From NCBI GenBank assembly GCA_028876495.1, contig JAGWRO010000070.1, positions 1-64,000 of the forward strand: DNA of 64,000 bases, read 5' to 3'. Of this stretch, positions 7,805 to 17,496 are shown one piece after another. The notes under the pieces were generated by a model. The model did not search any database. It saw only the letters and a program-made list of their open reading frames with translations, and was not told where the DNA came from. The stretch's first letter is position 1. Each line of letters begins with the position of its first letter. A program made the position numbers and the translations under genes. The DNA comes from Bacteroidota bacterium. Lineage in GTDB: Bacteria; Bacteroidota; Bacteroidia; Chitinophagales; Chitinophagaceae.

Positions 7805-7833
7805 AAAAATGCCCTGTTTACCAGGGCATTTTT
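7805..7833. terminator. bidirectional terminator between tatA and smc
   Basis: AAAAATGCCCTG (7805-7816) pairs with CAGGGCATTTTT (7822-7833) across a short loop. The A run on one side and the T run on the other make it work for both convergent genes. Confidence 0.85.
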
Positions 7834-7871
7834 GATTACTGAATACTTAAAACTAAACCTTAACCGAAAAA

Positions 7872-10800
7872 TTAATTCACAAACTGGTGATCGAGCCCCC
7901 TGAAATCCACGGGCACTAATTTACTTACGCCAGGTTCCTGCATTGTTACACCATAGATCACATCTACTGAGGCCATCGTCATCTTATTGTGAGTAACAAT
8001 AATAAACTGTGATTCTTTACTGAACTTCCTTATCATCTGCGTAAATTTCCCCACATTGGCGTCATCAAGAGGTGCATCTACTTCATCAAGTATACAGAAG
8101 GGTGCAGGCTTGATCAGATAAATAGCAAATAACAAGGCCGTTGCTGTAAGCGTTTTTTCTCCACCACTTAATTGGGTAATACTTGTTGGCCTTTTTCCTT
8201 TAGGTTTTGCTATAATGTCAATCCCTGTATCAGCAAGATTTTCGGGATTCTCGAGAATCATATCAGCAGTATCATCCTCCGTAAACAAAGCTTTAAAGAC
8301 ATTTTGGAAATTCTCTCTCACCTTATTGAAGGTTTCCAAAAACTTTTGATTGGCCGTGGTTTCCACTTCCTGGATGGTTTGCATTAATGATTCCTTTGCA
8401 TTAACCAAATCATTTTTTTGTTCACCAATAAAATCAAATCGTTTTTTCATTTCAGAAAACGCCTCAATAGCTGTTGGATTGATCTCGCCCATATTTTCCA
8501 ACCGTTTTTTCATCCGATCGCACTTTTCCTGTAATTCTTCCAATGGAATATTGGTATTTCTTTCTTCATCCAGAATGTCGTCAAGTTCAACTTTGAACTC
8601 AACACTCAACCTTTCTTTCATTCCTGCAACATGAAGTTTTAATTCATTGAGCTTATCTTTTATTTCATTCAATAAATGATCGGTAAGTTCTTTCGCTTTT
8701 TGCTTTTTCCTCAATTCACTTTCCTTTTCATTTAAATGGTTTCTCAGGTTATAATAAGATTGATCTGCTTCATTTAATTTCCTTTCCTCCACTTCTTTAT
8801 TTTTCAATAAAGAAATCACTTCCAGTTCCAGGCTTTTCAATTCTTCAGAAGTATTTGTAATATTTTCAATTGCATCTTTTAGCTGGAGATTACTATTTTC
8901 GGCCTGCGTAGCTAAATCTGTTAACTGCCGGTTCTTAAATTCAAGTTCCTGGTTGATGGAATTTACTTTGCTTTGCTGGCGTGTCAACTGTAAATTATGA
9001 TCATTAAATAGGGAGTTGGCTTCATTAAATTCCTGCTCTGCCAGTACAAATTCATCGCCGGCAAACTTCATTTTTTCATCGTGCTGCCCAACTTCCTCTG
9101 CAAGTTTGCGTAAGGTAGAACGTGTCTCTTCAATATCCTCCTGGTAATTTTCCAGTTGCTCTTTCATCTCTTCAATCCTGCTGTCAGAAACTGTTTTTTG
9201 ATGAAGGATATTTTCTATTTTATTCTGAATAGCATACGCAGTATTGATGAGTTCATTGATCGATTGTTGAGTTTCCTGGATGGCATTTTCTTTCAATTGC
9301 TGATTGAAGGCAATCACTTCATTCGACTTTTGACTGATAACTGATTTAAGCGTATTTACTTTTTCTTGTTGAGCAGCAATTTTTTCAGCTAATTTTTCAA
9401 GGTTTTTGGCACGCCCGATCTTCTTACCTTCAAATAGTCCTACGCTGCCACCGGTGAGTGCGTATTTCCCTTTTACATATTTTCCGCTCTTCTCAAGAAT
9501 CACATGCCCATTGCTATTTTCAAGCGCTTGTTCATTTTCTGCAATAAACACATTGCTTAAAAGATAATGCGCAAGATGTTTGTATTTTTCATCAATTTCA
9601 ATAACGCTTAAAGCCGGAATTGCGCCAGGGAGCACATCAACAGCAGATTTATTTTCTTTGGAATTTAATTCGTTAAGTAAAAAGAAATTAGCCTTACCTT
9701 TTTTATGCTCGTCCAATAAATGCACCGCTGTTAACCCATCGTGCAGGTTGTCTACCACATAATAATTAAGGTAAGGTTCCAGTACATTTTCAACGGCAGC
9801 CCGATATTCTTCTTTCACATAAATAAGATCAGAAAGAACAGGCGATGTATAATTCCATGATTGATTATTATGAAGAAATTTTACACTTTCAGGATAGCCT
9901 TCCATGTTGTCAATAAGACTTTTAAGAAGATCATGCTCATTTTGTTTTGAATCAAGAGTGCGGTTTTCCACAGCCAATTCTGATCGTAATTTTTCAAGCT
10001 CAGACTGAGTTTCAAGGATTTGTTCCTTTGTATACTCGTGATGTTTCTTTAATTCTTCGAGGATATTTTTCCTTTCATTCAGCTCATCTTCCTTTTCCTT
10101 TTTATCCTTTTCAAGTTTGATAAGATTATCTGAACGTAATTTTTGTTCTTCTTCTATTTGGGCAATAGATCTCTGCAGGTTAAAAATAGAAGTATCCGCA
10201 ACCGCTACTTTTTTTTCTGCTTCAAAATGATTTCGCTGCAATTGCATTTGGGTTTGCCTCAATGCATCTACGGCCGTTCTTTTGGCATCATAAACACTTC
10301 TTTTTTCTTCAGCATTATTTTTTAAACTAACAAGGTTTTCTTTGTGCTCTGCCAGTTTACTTTCCTCATCTGCTATTTGCAGTTTCGAGAATTGAATGCT
10401 TTCTTCAATACCTTTTAACTGCCCTTCAGCCTTAAACAAAAATTCTTTCAGATTGGTTTCTCTTTCACGCAGGTATTGTAAACGCTGAGCACTTAAATTT
10501 TTCTGGTTTTCTTTTTCCCTGACGGTATTGTTGATTTCATTAAAAGTATGCTGCTGCTGCTGAAGCATCCTTTCTTTTTCAATAAACCCGGCTTTTTCTT
10601 TTTCCAGTTCAGCTTCTTCAGTTGCTATTTTTGCTTCCAGTTCGATACGCTTATCGGTCTCTGATTTTTGCTGATCGTTTAATTCTTTATAACTAATATT
10701 AAAACCTTCAAGAGCAGCTTTTGCCAGTTCAATACTCAGCTCACGGTAATCCTTTTTAATTTCAAAATATTTCTCCGCTTTTTTGGCCTGGCTTTCCAGT

Positions 10801-11411
10801 GTTTTTAACTGGTTGTTTATTTCAAAAAGCAAGTCTTCAATTCGGGCAAGATCCTGTTCCGTTGCATCAAGTTTTAATTTTGCCTCTCGCTTTCTTGTTT
10901 TGTAAATCGAAATGCCAGCAGCCTGTTCCAGCATTCTTCTTCTGCTGTAATCCTTGTCTTTGATTATATCGTCTACCATTCCTAATTCAATGATGGCATA
11001 ACTGTCAGTACTTACCCCGGTATCCATAAAGAGATTGTGGATGTCTTTAAGGCGGCAGATCACATCATTAAGCCGGTATTCGCTTTCACCGTTCTTGTAA
11101 TATTTTCGTGTAACGGTTACCGTTTGAAACTCAGTCGGCAACAAATTTCTTGTATTTTCAAAAGTCAGGCTTACTTCTGCCAGCCCGCTAGCACTCCTGT
11201 TTTTGGAACCGTTAAACACAAGGCTTTCAAGGTTTTCACTTCTTAACTGGCTTATCTTTTGCTCGCCAATAACCCAACGGATACTATCAACGATATTACT
11301 TTTGCCACAGCCATTCGGGCCAATTACCCCTGTAATTCCATGATCGAAATTCACAACAGTTTTATCAGCAAAACTTTTAAAACCTTTTATTTCTAAATTT
11401 TTTAATCTCAC
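7872..11411 (-). CDS. smc: chromosome segregation protein SMC
   Basis: A full-length SMC ATPase of about 1179 residues. The N-terminal head has the Walker A motif GPNGCGKSNIVDSIRWVIGE. Long heptad coiled coils flank a hinge domain (roughly residues 500-660, including GGSVGLFEGKKIGR). The C-terminal head has the signature LSGGEKTLTATALLFAIY and Walker B CILDEVDAPLDDANV. SMC dimers with ScpA/B organise and help segregate the chromosome. I take the GTG at 11411 as start, since it gives the family's usual opening (VRLKNLEIKGFKSF). A TTG at 11462 would add 17 unrelated residues. scpA and scpB are not nearby. Confidence 0.95.
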   Translation of the reverse strand: MRLKNLEIKGFKSFADKTVVNFDHGITGVIGPNGCGKSNIVDSIRWVIGEQKISQLRSENLESLVFNGSKNRSASGLAEVSLTFENTRNLLPTEFQTVTVTRKYYKNGESEYRLNDVICRLKDIHNLFMDTGVSTDSYAIIELGMVDDIIKDKDYSRRRMLEQAAGISIYKTRKREAKLKLDATEQDLARIEDLLFEINNQLKTLESQAKKAEKYFEIKKDYRELSIELAKAALEGFNISYKELNDQQKSETDKRIELEAKIATEEAELEKEKAGFIEKERMLQQQQHTFNEINNTVREKENQKNLSAQRLQYLRERETNLKEFLFKAEGQLKGIEESIQFSKLQIADEESKLAEHKENLVSLKNNAEEKRSVYDAKRTAVDALRQTQMQLQRNHFEAEKKVAVADTSIFNLQRSIAQIEEEQKLRSDNLIKLEKDKKEKEDELNERKNILEELKKHHEYTKEQILETQSELEKLRSELAVENRTLDSKQNEHDLLKSLIDNMEGYPESVKFLHNNQSWNYTSPVLSDLIYVKEEYRAAVENVLEPYLNYYVVDNLHDGLTAVHLLDEHKKGKANFFLLNELNSKENKSAVDVLPGAIPALSVIEIDEKYKHLAHYLLSNVFIAENEQALENSNGHVILEKSGKYVKGKYALTGGSVGLFEGKKIGRAKNLEKLAEKIAAQQEKVNTLKSVISQKSNEVIAFNQQLKENAIQETQQSINELINTAYAIQNKIENILHQKTVSDSRIEEMKEQLENYQEDIEETRSTLRKLAEEVGQHDEKMKFAGDEFVLAEQEFNEANSLFNDHNLQLTRQQSKVNSINQELEFKNRQLTDLATQAENSNLQLKDAIENITNTSEELKSLELEVISLLKNKEVEERKLNEADQSYYNLRNHLNEKESELRKKQKAKELTDHLLNEIKDKLNELKLHVAGMKERLSVEFKVELDDILDEERNTNIPLEELQEKCDRMKKRLENMGEINPTAIEAFSEMKKRFDFIGEQKNDLVNAKESLMQTIQEVETTANQKFLETFNKVRENFQNVFKALFTEDDTADMILENPENLADTGIDIIAKPKGKRPTSITQLSGGEKTLTATALLFAIYLIKPAPFCILDEVDAPLDDANVGKFTQMIRKFSKESQFIIVTHNKMTMASVDVIYGVTMQEPGVSKLVPVDFRGLDHQFVN

Positions 11412-11570
11412 TTTTTGGATTTTTATAGGGCAGCTATACCGGAATACAGTACCTGAAGGCAAATATATTGGTTATGGAAGAAAGTTAAATTGGTAGAACT
11501 GCAATGTGATTTTTAGTTATACACAGATTTTTCACAGATTTTTATTATAAAACATGGTATAGTTGTTTAG

Positions 11571-11605
11571 TTGATTTTATTTACAAATATGTTTATCTAA
11601 ATTTG
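11571..11605 (+). promoter_or_regulatory. possible promoter of the universal stress gene
   Basis: TTG at 11571-11573 and TAAATTTG at 11598-11605 resemble the Bacteroidota -33/-7 pair. The spacer is 24 bases, slightly long, and the box is 55 bases before the ATG. Confidence 0.4.
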
Positions 11606-11660
11606 AGGCTATTTTCTTATTTTACACCACTATATTATTATAAACACAAAAAGACCACTA

Positions 11661-12473
11661 ATGAAAAAATTTTTAGTCCCTGTTGATTTTTCCGACACCT
11701 CAATTAATGCGGCAAGATATGCAGTAGCGCTGACAAAAGATATTCCTGACGCTTCCGTAATTCTTTACCATGTTTACAGCCGGATTAGTTTTGCCACCTT
11801 AACTTCTAAAGAAGAAGGCTCGCGCCAAAAAGTTTCTGAATCAGAACTTAACGAAGTAAAATCAATACTTAGTGAAGGAAAAGATAATATTTCAGTAGTT
11901 GCTGAAGAGGGTTCTTTTGTGGAAAGCATTTATGATTATACAATGGGCAATTCAATAGATATGGTAATAATGGGTATAACCGGAAGTTCAAGAATTTCAC
12001 AGGTATTTATGGGAACCAATACATTGAATGTGATCAGGCATATCGATTGTCCCGTGATGATCATTCCTGCTGAAGCTAAATACACGGGTTTGAAAAAAGT
12101 AGCTTTCACTTCAGATTTCAAGGATGTTGCCCGCACTACTCCTTTTGTATCATTAAAAAAGATCCTGGATATTTTCCATCCACAATTGGATATATTAAAT
12201 GTTGACAGCGAGCATTATGTAGAACTTACGCCTGAATATAAAATTGAAAGAGAGGCCATGGAAGAAAAATTGGGTAGTTACAACCCGCGTTTTTCTTTTT
12301 TAAGATCGTATGATTTTTTAGAAGGAATCAGCAGTTTTGTTGACACAAAAGAAATGGATGCCATCATTACCGTTCCACGAAAACATAGTTTTTTAAGCCA
12401 GCTTTTTAAAACAAGCCATACAAAAAAACTTGCCTACCACAGCCGGATTCCAATCATTGCTGTTCCGGTATAA
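11661..12473 (+). CDS. universal stress protein with two UspA domains
   Basis: The 270-residue cytoplasmic protein is made of two UspA-like domains (about 1-140 and 147-270). The first begins KKFLVPVDFSDTS and ends with GITGSSRISQVFMGTNT, which fits the G-x2-G-x9-G-(S/T) ATP-binding pattern of the UspFG group. The second domain lacks this motif (VPRKHSFLSQLFKTSHTKKL). Such tandem proteins occur widely in Bacteroidota and respond to stress or redox change; the ligand and trigger here are unknown. The gene stands alone and is followed by a weak terminator hairpin. Confidence 0.88.
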   Translation: MKKFLVPVDFSDTSINAARYAVALTKDIPDASVILYHVYSRISFATLTSKEEGSRQKVSESELNEVKSILSEGKDNISVVAEEGSFVESIYDYTMGNSIDMVIMGITGSSRISQVFMGTNTLNVIRHIDCPVMIIPAEAKYTGLKKVAFTSDFKDVARTTPFVSLKKILDIFHPQLDILNVDSEHYVELTPEYKIEREAMEEKLGSYNPRFSFLRSYDFLEGISSFVDTKEMDAIITVPRKHSFLSQLFKTSHTKKLAYHSRIPIIAVPV

Positions 12474-12492
12474 AATAAGATCAGCATTAAAT

Positions 12493-12530
12493 AATAAAGT
12501 CTTTTAAAGTTTAAAAGGCTTTGTTATTTA
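12493..12530 (+). terminator. probable terminator after the universal stress gene
   Basis: AATAAAGTCTTTT and AAAAGGCTTTGTTATT can form an imperfect AT-rich stem around AAAGTTT shortly after the stop codon. There is no long T run. Confidence 0.45.
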
Positions 12531-12723
12531 ATGAATTCGGAAAGATAACCTTCTTAGCAAGTAGAAGTATTAATGACAAATGAAATCCCTGGCATTAAAA
12601 TGGAAATTTGTTTAGCAGTAAACAAGCAAAAAATTCAGATTTCTCTTTTATCAACATGATAGTGATCAACCAATTCAATTTGTTATGATAAAACTAACAG
12701 AGAAAAGACGAAGATAAAATAAA

Positions 12724-14160
12724 TTATAAGGTAGAATAAATTACATGAAGCCTGATATGTGTGGGCGTATCATTTGTGCCGTTTAATTCTACACGCCCAT
12801 CTGCAACCGTATTTCTTTTGGTAGAAAAAGGACCAATCCCCTGTCCGCACCAATCTGAATAAGTAGCAGTATTGGTAATATAATGAGGAGCGCTCAATTT
12901 TAGGGTAAAGTCTTGTTTTCCTTTGGTAACAAGAGACTGAACATACCTGGTAATATTCAAATGATATTCCGCAATGGGTTGCCCGGATGAATTAGTAGTA
13001 TTTATCATTTGACCGCCCATATATTGAAAGCCGGTCTGGAGTTCACTGGCAGTAAAATCACATGGAATTGGAATATACTCTCCATTATTAATAAAAGGAT
13101 CTTTTACTTCAACATAAAGGTTTGCAGGGGGAGTAAAAATGTTGTTATAAGAATTAGGAGAGTAAACCTGGTCAACAATAATCTCAGCACTGTTGATCAC
13201 CCTGTTGGATAAACCAGTGAGTGCCGGGATGGTAAGAAGGGCATAACTTCCGGGAGAAGTTTGAATAAAAACAAGGCTATCGCCGGAAGCAGGTTGTGAA
13301 AGATGATTCGCTATTTCTGAAGATCCGTAATTATGAACGATGGAATTCGACAATCCCGAAGAATTGGACAAAGCGAAATTAACAACACTTGTATCAGCAA
13401 CTCCGCTTTTCATATATCTCATATAGATGGACAACCGCGACGTAGTAAAATCAAAATAATTCAATGCCTGCCCGCCGGTTGAGTTGTCAGGTACTAATGC
13501 AAACCCTTTGAAATAACTTTTAAAATCATTATCACTTCTGAATATCTGCGCAGAATCGTCAATAAACTTTTGAATTAAAGAATTTGAAATCGGAATTCTT
13601 AGTTGGTTGGCTGCTTCTTCATTATATGCATGAACGGAATCTTTTAAAACCCAAGGATAATAAGCCTTTTGACCTAATAAGACAGAACTGTCGTATCCTA
13701 AAACCTGGCAATTCGAGAAATTTTCCGATAAATTAAAAGAATCAGAAAGCTGGTAAACATTTACCTTTTGCAAGCTATTGGTATCGCCAAAAGAATGCGA
13801 GTACTGAAGCACTATTACGGCTGAATCAATTTGAATAGTATTGGCGTCTGCAGCCGGAAAATCATACGGAAAGTATTCAGGCTTAAACTCAGTATAAATA
13901 TTGGCATTAGTAGTACCAAATAAAGGATCGTTTGATATAACCCCCAAAGCCTGCAAATCTGCACGCTGAATTGTATCACATTGTGTACTGTCGTAATTCA
14001 CTGCAATGATAGAATAAGTAGTATCAAAAGTGTGAATGTTATCAACAGAGGGTATCAGGTTTTCGCCAAGCGTAGTCGTATCAATTTTAGTACAGCCAAT
14101 AGAAAAAGCTAATAACATCAATATTCCTGTAACCGCAGATTTGTATTGGTTTTTAGACAC
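12724..14160 (-). CDS. DUF4270 lipoprotein
   Basis: A 478-residue exported protein. It has a lipoprotein signal (LLAFSIGC with Cys at about residue 23) followed by the opening typical of DUF4270: DTTTLGENLIPSVDNIHTFDT and later LGVISNDPLFGTTNANIYTEF. The body is predicted to be mostly beta strands and is rich in Asn, Ser and Thr. Its start is a GTG at 14160; the charged N-terminus plus hydrophobic stretch supports it. It is the second gene of a minus-strand pair, 36 bases after a GT5-like protein. That pairing is common in Bacteroidota, but its function is not known to me. Confidence 0.85.
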   Translation of the reverse strand: MSKNQYKSAVTGILMLLAFSIGCTKIDTTTLGENLIPSVDNIHTFDTTYSIIAVNYDSTQCDTIQRADLQALGVISNDPLFGTTNANIYTEFKPEYFPYDFPAADANTIQIDSAVIVLQYSHSFGDTNSLQKVNVYQLSDSFNLSENFSNCQVLGYDSSVLLGQKAYYPWVLKDSVHAYNEEAANQLRIPISNSLIQKFIDDSAQIFRSDNDFKSYFKGFALVPDNSTGGQALNYFDFTTSRLSIYMRYMKSGVADTSVVNFALSNSSGLSNSIVHNYGSSEIANHLSQPASGDSLVFIQTSPGSYALLTIPALTGLSNRVINSAEIIVDQVYSPNSYNNIFTPPANLYVEVKDPFINNGEYIPIPCDFTASELQTGFQYMGGQMINTTNSSGQPIAEYHLNITRYVQSLVTKGKQDFTLKLSAPHYITNTATYSDWCGQGIGPFSTKRNTVADGRVELNGTNDTPTHIRLHVIYSTL

Positions 14161-14196
14161 TTAAAATAAAATTTGAGTAGATAATAAGGAACGAAA

Positions 14197-15012
14197 TTAT
14201 TTGGTGGCAAGGTCGGTATACAATTGTAAATAGTCTGTTAAATCTGACTCGGCGTTATATTTAATGACCTTTTTACCACGAACCTTATTGAATTCCTCAA
14301 CCAGTTTTTTATCCACTTTATCCGCCCCAAAAGTGATAGCGTCTGCAAAGTGAGCGCCGCCCCTGAACATGGCCGGGTTGCTTCCTTCATTATAAAATTC
14401 AATATCCTTTGGTTTGATGTTAGAATTGATGCAGGCTATGTTTGAAAAATCTGCTCCCATCTTTTCCTTATAAGTATTTTGACCGATCGTGTATACGACG
14501 CTGCAGTTACTAAATACAGGTTCTTTTTTGTAAGCCGTTTTTATATACATTGGAATAAGCCCTGTCATCCATCCGCTGCAATGAATAATATCAGGAGGCC
14601 ATCCAAATTTTTTAACTGTTTCCAAAGCCCCTTTACAAAATAATACCGTTCTCAAAGCATTATCAGCAAACCATTTCTCATTCTCATCATGAAACAAAGA
14701 TTTTCTTTTAAAAAGATCTTCATTGTCCAAAAAATAAATTTGTAACCTGGCATTGGGAAGAGAAGCCACTTTAATCACCAACGGATAATCATCGCCATCT
14801 ACTGAAACATTAATGCCGGAAAGACGAACTACTTCATGAAGACGATGCCTGCGTTCATTGATCATTCCAAAGCGGGGCATAATACAACGAACTTCCATGC
14901 CCGATTCATTTGATTTTACAGCTAGTCTGTTAACAATTTCAGCAAATTCTGTCATCTCAAGATATGGAGACATTTCGCTAGCTATAAATAAAATTCTTTT
15001 CTTTGTCGACAT
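14197..15012 (-). CDS. glycogen/starch synthase N-terminal (GT5) domain protein, degenerate
   Basis: The 271-residue protein matches only the N-terminal Rossmann half of GT5 glycogen synthases: KRILFIASEMSPYLEMTEFAEIV at the start, a CIMPRFGMINERRHRL segment, and IIHCSGWMTGLIPMYIK in the middle. Two active-site features of GlgA are altered. The K-x-GGL ADP-glucose motif after MSP reads EMTEFAE, and the HAHDW motif reads HCSGW. The whole C-terminal GT domain (about 200 residues) is missing. Catalysis as a glycogen synthase is therefore unlikely, and a binding or regulatory role is inference. It is co-oriented with the DUF4270 gene and diverges from panC. Confidence 0.8.
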   Translation of the reverse strand: MSTKKRILFIASEMSPYLEMTEFAEIVNRLAVKSNESGMEVRCIMPRFGMINERRHRLHEVVRLSGINVSVDGDDYPLVIKVASLPNARLQIYFLDNEDLFKRKSLFHDENEKWFADNALRTVLFCKGALETVKKFGWPPDIIHCSGWMTGLIPMYIKTAYKKEPVFSNCSVVYTIGQNTYKEKMGADFSNIACINSNIKPKDIEFYNEGSNPAMFRGGAHFADAITFGADKVDKKLVEEFNKVRGKKVIKYNAESDLTDYLQLYTDLATK

Positions 15013-15121
15013 TTACTAATGGTTAAATTGGCTTTATCGTTTTTTTTACAGGCGGCGAAGTTACCATTTTTTTCGTTTATACAATGCTAAACTCACTGCC
15101 AGATACAACAACAATGCGTCT

Positions 15122-15970
15122 ATGATTATATTTAAACAAGTAAAAGATCTTACAAAATACCTGCAAAAACAACAGGCCGCTAAAAATTCTATTGGCTTTG
15201 TACCAACGATGGGCGCTTTACATGAAGGGCATTTGTCGCTTTTAAAAGAGTGTAAAAAAATGTCGAAGATTACTGTTTGTAGCATTTTCGTAAATCCAAC
15301 ACAATTTAATAATACAGAAGATTTGGACAAGTATCCAAAATCTGTTTCAAATGATATATTGCTTTTGGAACAAAATGAGTGTAATGTATTGTTTCTCCCT
15401 GATGAAAAAGAAATTTACCCTGACGAGAGATCAAAACAAAAACATTTCGATTTAGGCTATCTTGAAACCATACTGGAAGGCGAATTCAGACCCGGGCACT
15501 TCCAGGGAGTTAGCCTTGTAGTTGAAAAACTATTAAAGATTGTAAACCCTGATTTTCTTTTTTTAGGGCAAAAAGATTTTCAACAATGTTTGATAATTAA
15601 ACGACTGGTAGGACTGATGAACAGAAATATTAAAATTATTATTTGTCCTATTCTACGGGAAGAAAGCGGGCTTGCCATGAGCAGCAGAAATTTAAGGCTA
15701 AGTTTTTCAGATAGAAAACTTGCTTCAGAACTATTCCTCACGCTGGTTTCGATAAAAAACAAACTGAAAAGTGAGGATTTTTTAAAGGTTAAAGACCAGG
15801 CTATACAAGATCTGGAAACCAAAGGGTTTAAAGTAGAGTACCTTGAGCTTGCAAAGAAGAATAATCTTGAAATTGTTTCCCATTTTAACCCCAGAGAAAA
15901 ATTAATTATTCTGATAGCTGCATTTTTAGGTGACGTTCGTCTGATTGACAATCTTTTAATTAATCCCTAA
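15122..15970 (+). CDS. panC: pantoate--beta-alanine ligase
   Basis: A 282-residue pantothenate synthetase. It condenses pantoate with beta-alanine using ATP, the last step of vitamin B5 synthesis. The nucleotidyltransferase motif FVPTMGALHEGHLSLL carries the HxGH signature, with FLGQKDFQQ and the KMSKS-like region SGLAMSSRN further on. The length is typical. It opens a plus-strand run that continues through a membrane protein, rfaE2, ppk1 and ppx; panB of the same pathway follows at 20595. panD and panE are not seen. Confidence 0.95.
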   Translation: MIIFKQVKDLTKYLQKQQAAKNSIGFVPTMGALHEGHLSLLKECKKMSKITVCSIFVNPTQFNNTEDLDKYPKSVSNDILLLEQNECNVLFLPDEKEIYPDERSKQKHFDLGYLETILEGEFRPGHFQGVSLVVEKLLKIVNPDFLFLGQKDFQQCLIIKRLVGLMNRNIKIIICPILREESGLAMSSRNLRLSFSDRKLASELFLTLVSIKNKLKSEDFLKVKDQAIQDLETKGFKVEYLELAKKNNLEIVSHFNPREKLIILIAAFLGDVRLIDNLLINP

Positions 15971-16002
15971 TTTAGGTTTGGTTTATTATCTTGTAACTCT
16001 TT

Positions 16003-17013
16003 ATGAAGAGAAATTTTTTTTCGATTTTAAAATATATGGCTTTCCTCGGGGTAGGAATATTTTTATCGTGGTGGCAGGTGAGCAAAATGACGGCGATCGA
16101 AAAACTGCAGTTTAAAGAATCTATATCGCACGCCCATTACATATATTTATTACCTGTTTTTATTCTTACTTTACTGGGGCACATAAGCCGCGGTATGAGA
16201 TGGAAATTATTAATAGAACCCATGGGATACCACCCTAAAAATTCCAACGCTTTTTACGCAACTATGGGCGGGTATTTTGCAAACACTTTTTTACCACGAG
16301 TGGGTGAAATTTTAAGGTGTACCCTACTGGGTAAATATGAAAAAATACCCACTACCAAGTTGATAGGAACTATTTTAGTCGAAAGAGTCTTTGATCTTTT
16401 TTGCTATTTTTTATTAATTGTAGTTACCTTTCTTATACAGATAGAAACAGTTAGTTCTTTTATTAAAGATAAGATCAGCCACCTCACTCATTTTAAACAT
16501 CCGCTTCCGATGTGGCTCATTATTATCGGTATTTTAATAATAGCAGGTATGTTTTTTTTAATTGCAAAAGGAATTTTTAGACGGTATCACAACCATCATT
16601 ATTTTATTAAACTTAAAGGTTTTCATATTGGGCTTAAAGAGGGCTACTCAACTATTCTCCATCTGAAGAAAAGAAAGAAATTTCTTGCCCACTCTGTTTT
16701 TATCTGGACATGCTACCTCCTGGAAATTTACATTGGTTTCTCAGCACTTAATGCAACCTCCTCACTGGGTATCGGAGCCGCATTTAGTGTGCTGTCTTTG
16801 GCAACGCTGGCGATGATCGTTTCTCCGGGTGGTCTTGGAGCGTTTCCCATTGCTGTTCAGCAGGTATTATTAATTTACAATGTAGATAACATTTCGTTTG
16901 GATGGCTAATGTGGGGGGTAACTACGGGAATCGTTATTATTGTAGGAATTATAAGTTTTGGATTATTAATTTATCAAAATAAAAAAAAGAATGAAAAAGA
17001 GCGATACGCTTAA
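16003..17013 (+). CDS. flippase-like membrane protein (lysylphosphatidylglycerol synthase TM / UPF0104 family)
   Basis: This 336-residue integral membrane protein has about eight transmembrane segments. The family pattern is visible in the RGMRWKLLIEP region, the conserved YFANTFLPRVGEILRCTLLG segment (residues about 88-109), ERVFDLFCY, and the C-terminal SPGGLGAFP. These match the LPG_synthase_TM (AglD2/UPF0104) family, some members of which act as lipid or glycolipid flippases, without the soluble MprF catalytic domain. Its stop overlaps the start of rfaE2 by 23 bases, which suggests translational coupling and an envelope-glycan role. Substrate unknown. Confidence 0.85.
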   Translation: MKRNFFSILKYMAFLGVGIFLSWWQVSKMTAIEKLQFKESISHAHYIYLLPVFILTLLGHISRGMRWKLLIEPMGYHPKNSNAFYATMGGYFANTFLPRVGEILRCTLLGKYEKIPTTKLIGTILVERVFDLFCYFLLIVVTFLIQIETVSSFIKDKISHLTHFKHPLPMWLIIIGILIIAGMFFLIAKGIFRRYHNHHYFIKLKGFHIGLKEGYSTILHLKKRKKFLAHSVFIWTCYLLEIYIGFSALNATSSLGIGAAFSVLSLATLAMIVSPGGLGAFPIAVQQVLLIYNVDNISFGWLMWGVTTGIVIIVGIISFGLLIYQNKKKNEKERYA

Positions 17014-17482
17014 AGAAAGAATTTTTAGCCGTGAAGAGCTGATGCAGGAGGTAAAAAGGCTACGATTAAAAAGTAAAACCATTGTATTTACGAATGGAGT
17101 CTTTGATATTTTACACGAAGGCCATATTGCTGTTTTGACTGAGGCGGCTACATTTGCAGACGTTTTAATCGTGGGTGTAAATTCCGATACGTCAGTAAAA
17201 AAATTGAAAGGCGACAGCCGCCCGGTAAACAGTGAAGATTCGCGTGCATTAATAATCGCATCTCTTATCATGGTAGATGCCGTCGTAATTTTCAATGAAG
17301 AAACGCCACTTGAACTCATTAAAATGATTACGCCTGATGTTTTGGTAAAAGGTGGTGATTATACAATTGAAACTGTAGTAGGTGCAAAAGAGGTTATTGC
17401 CAATGGAGGAAGAGTTGAGATCATTCCGATACGTGAAGGGTTTTCTACAACGAATATCATTAATAAGATCAGCAGTAAATAA
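16991..17482 (+). CDS. rfaE2: D-glycero-beta-D-manno-heptose 1-phosphate adenylyltransferase
   Basis: The 163-residue nucleotidyltransferase corresponds to the C-terminal half of E. coli HldE. It makes ADP-heptose for the lipopolysaccharide core. Signatures are FTNGVFDILHEGHI (HxGH-type motif), VLIVGVNSDTSVKKLKG, VKGGDYT and the closing STTNIINKI. It stands alone without the kinase domain, the usual split arrangement in Bacteroidota. It overlaps the upstream membrane-protein gene by 23 bases, and ppk1 follows after 14 bases. The heptosyltransferase-like gene at 30790 could use its product. Confidence 0.93.
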   Translation: MKKSDTLKERIFSREELMQEVKRLRLKSKTIVFTNGVFDILHEGHIAVLTEAATFADVLIVGVNSDTSVKKLKGDSRPVNSEDSRALIIASLIMVDAVVIFNEETPLELIKMITPDVLVKGGDYTIETVVGAKEVIANGGRVEIIPIREGFSTTNIINKISSK

Positions 17483-17496
17483 CAACACTAACTGCA

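Noticed and set aside
11412-11462. Upstream TTG start for smc adding 17 residues
   Set aside because: The extra residues do not match SMC N-termini, whereas the GTG at 11411 gives the normal opening.
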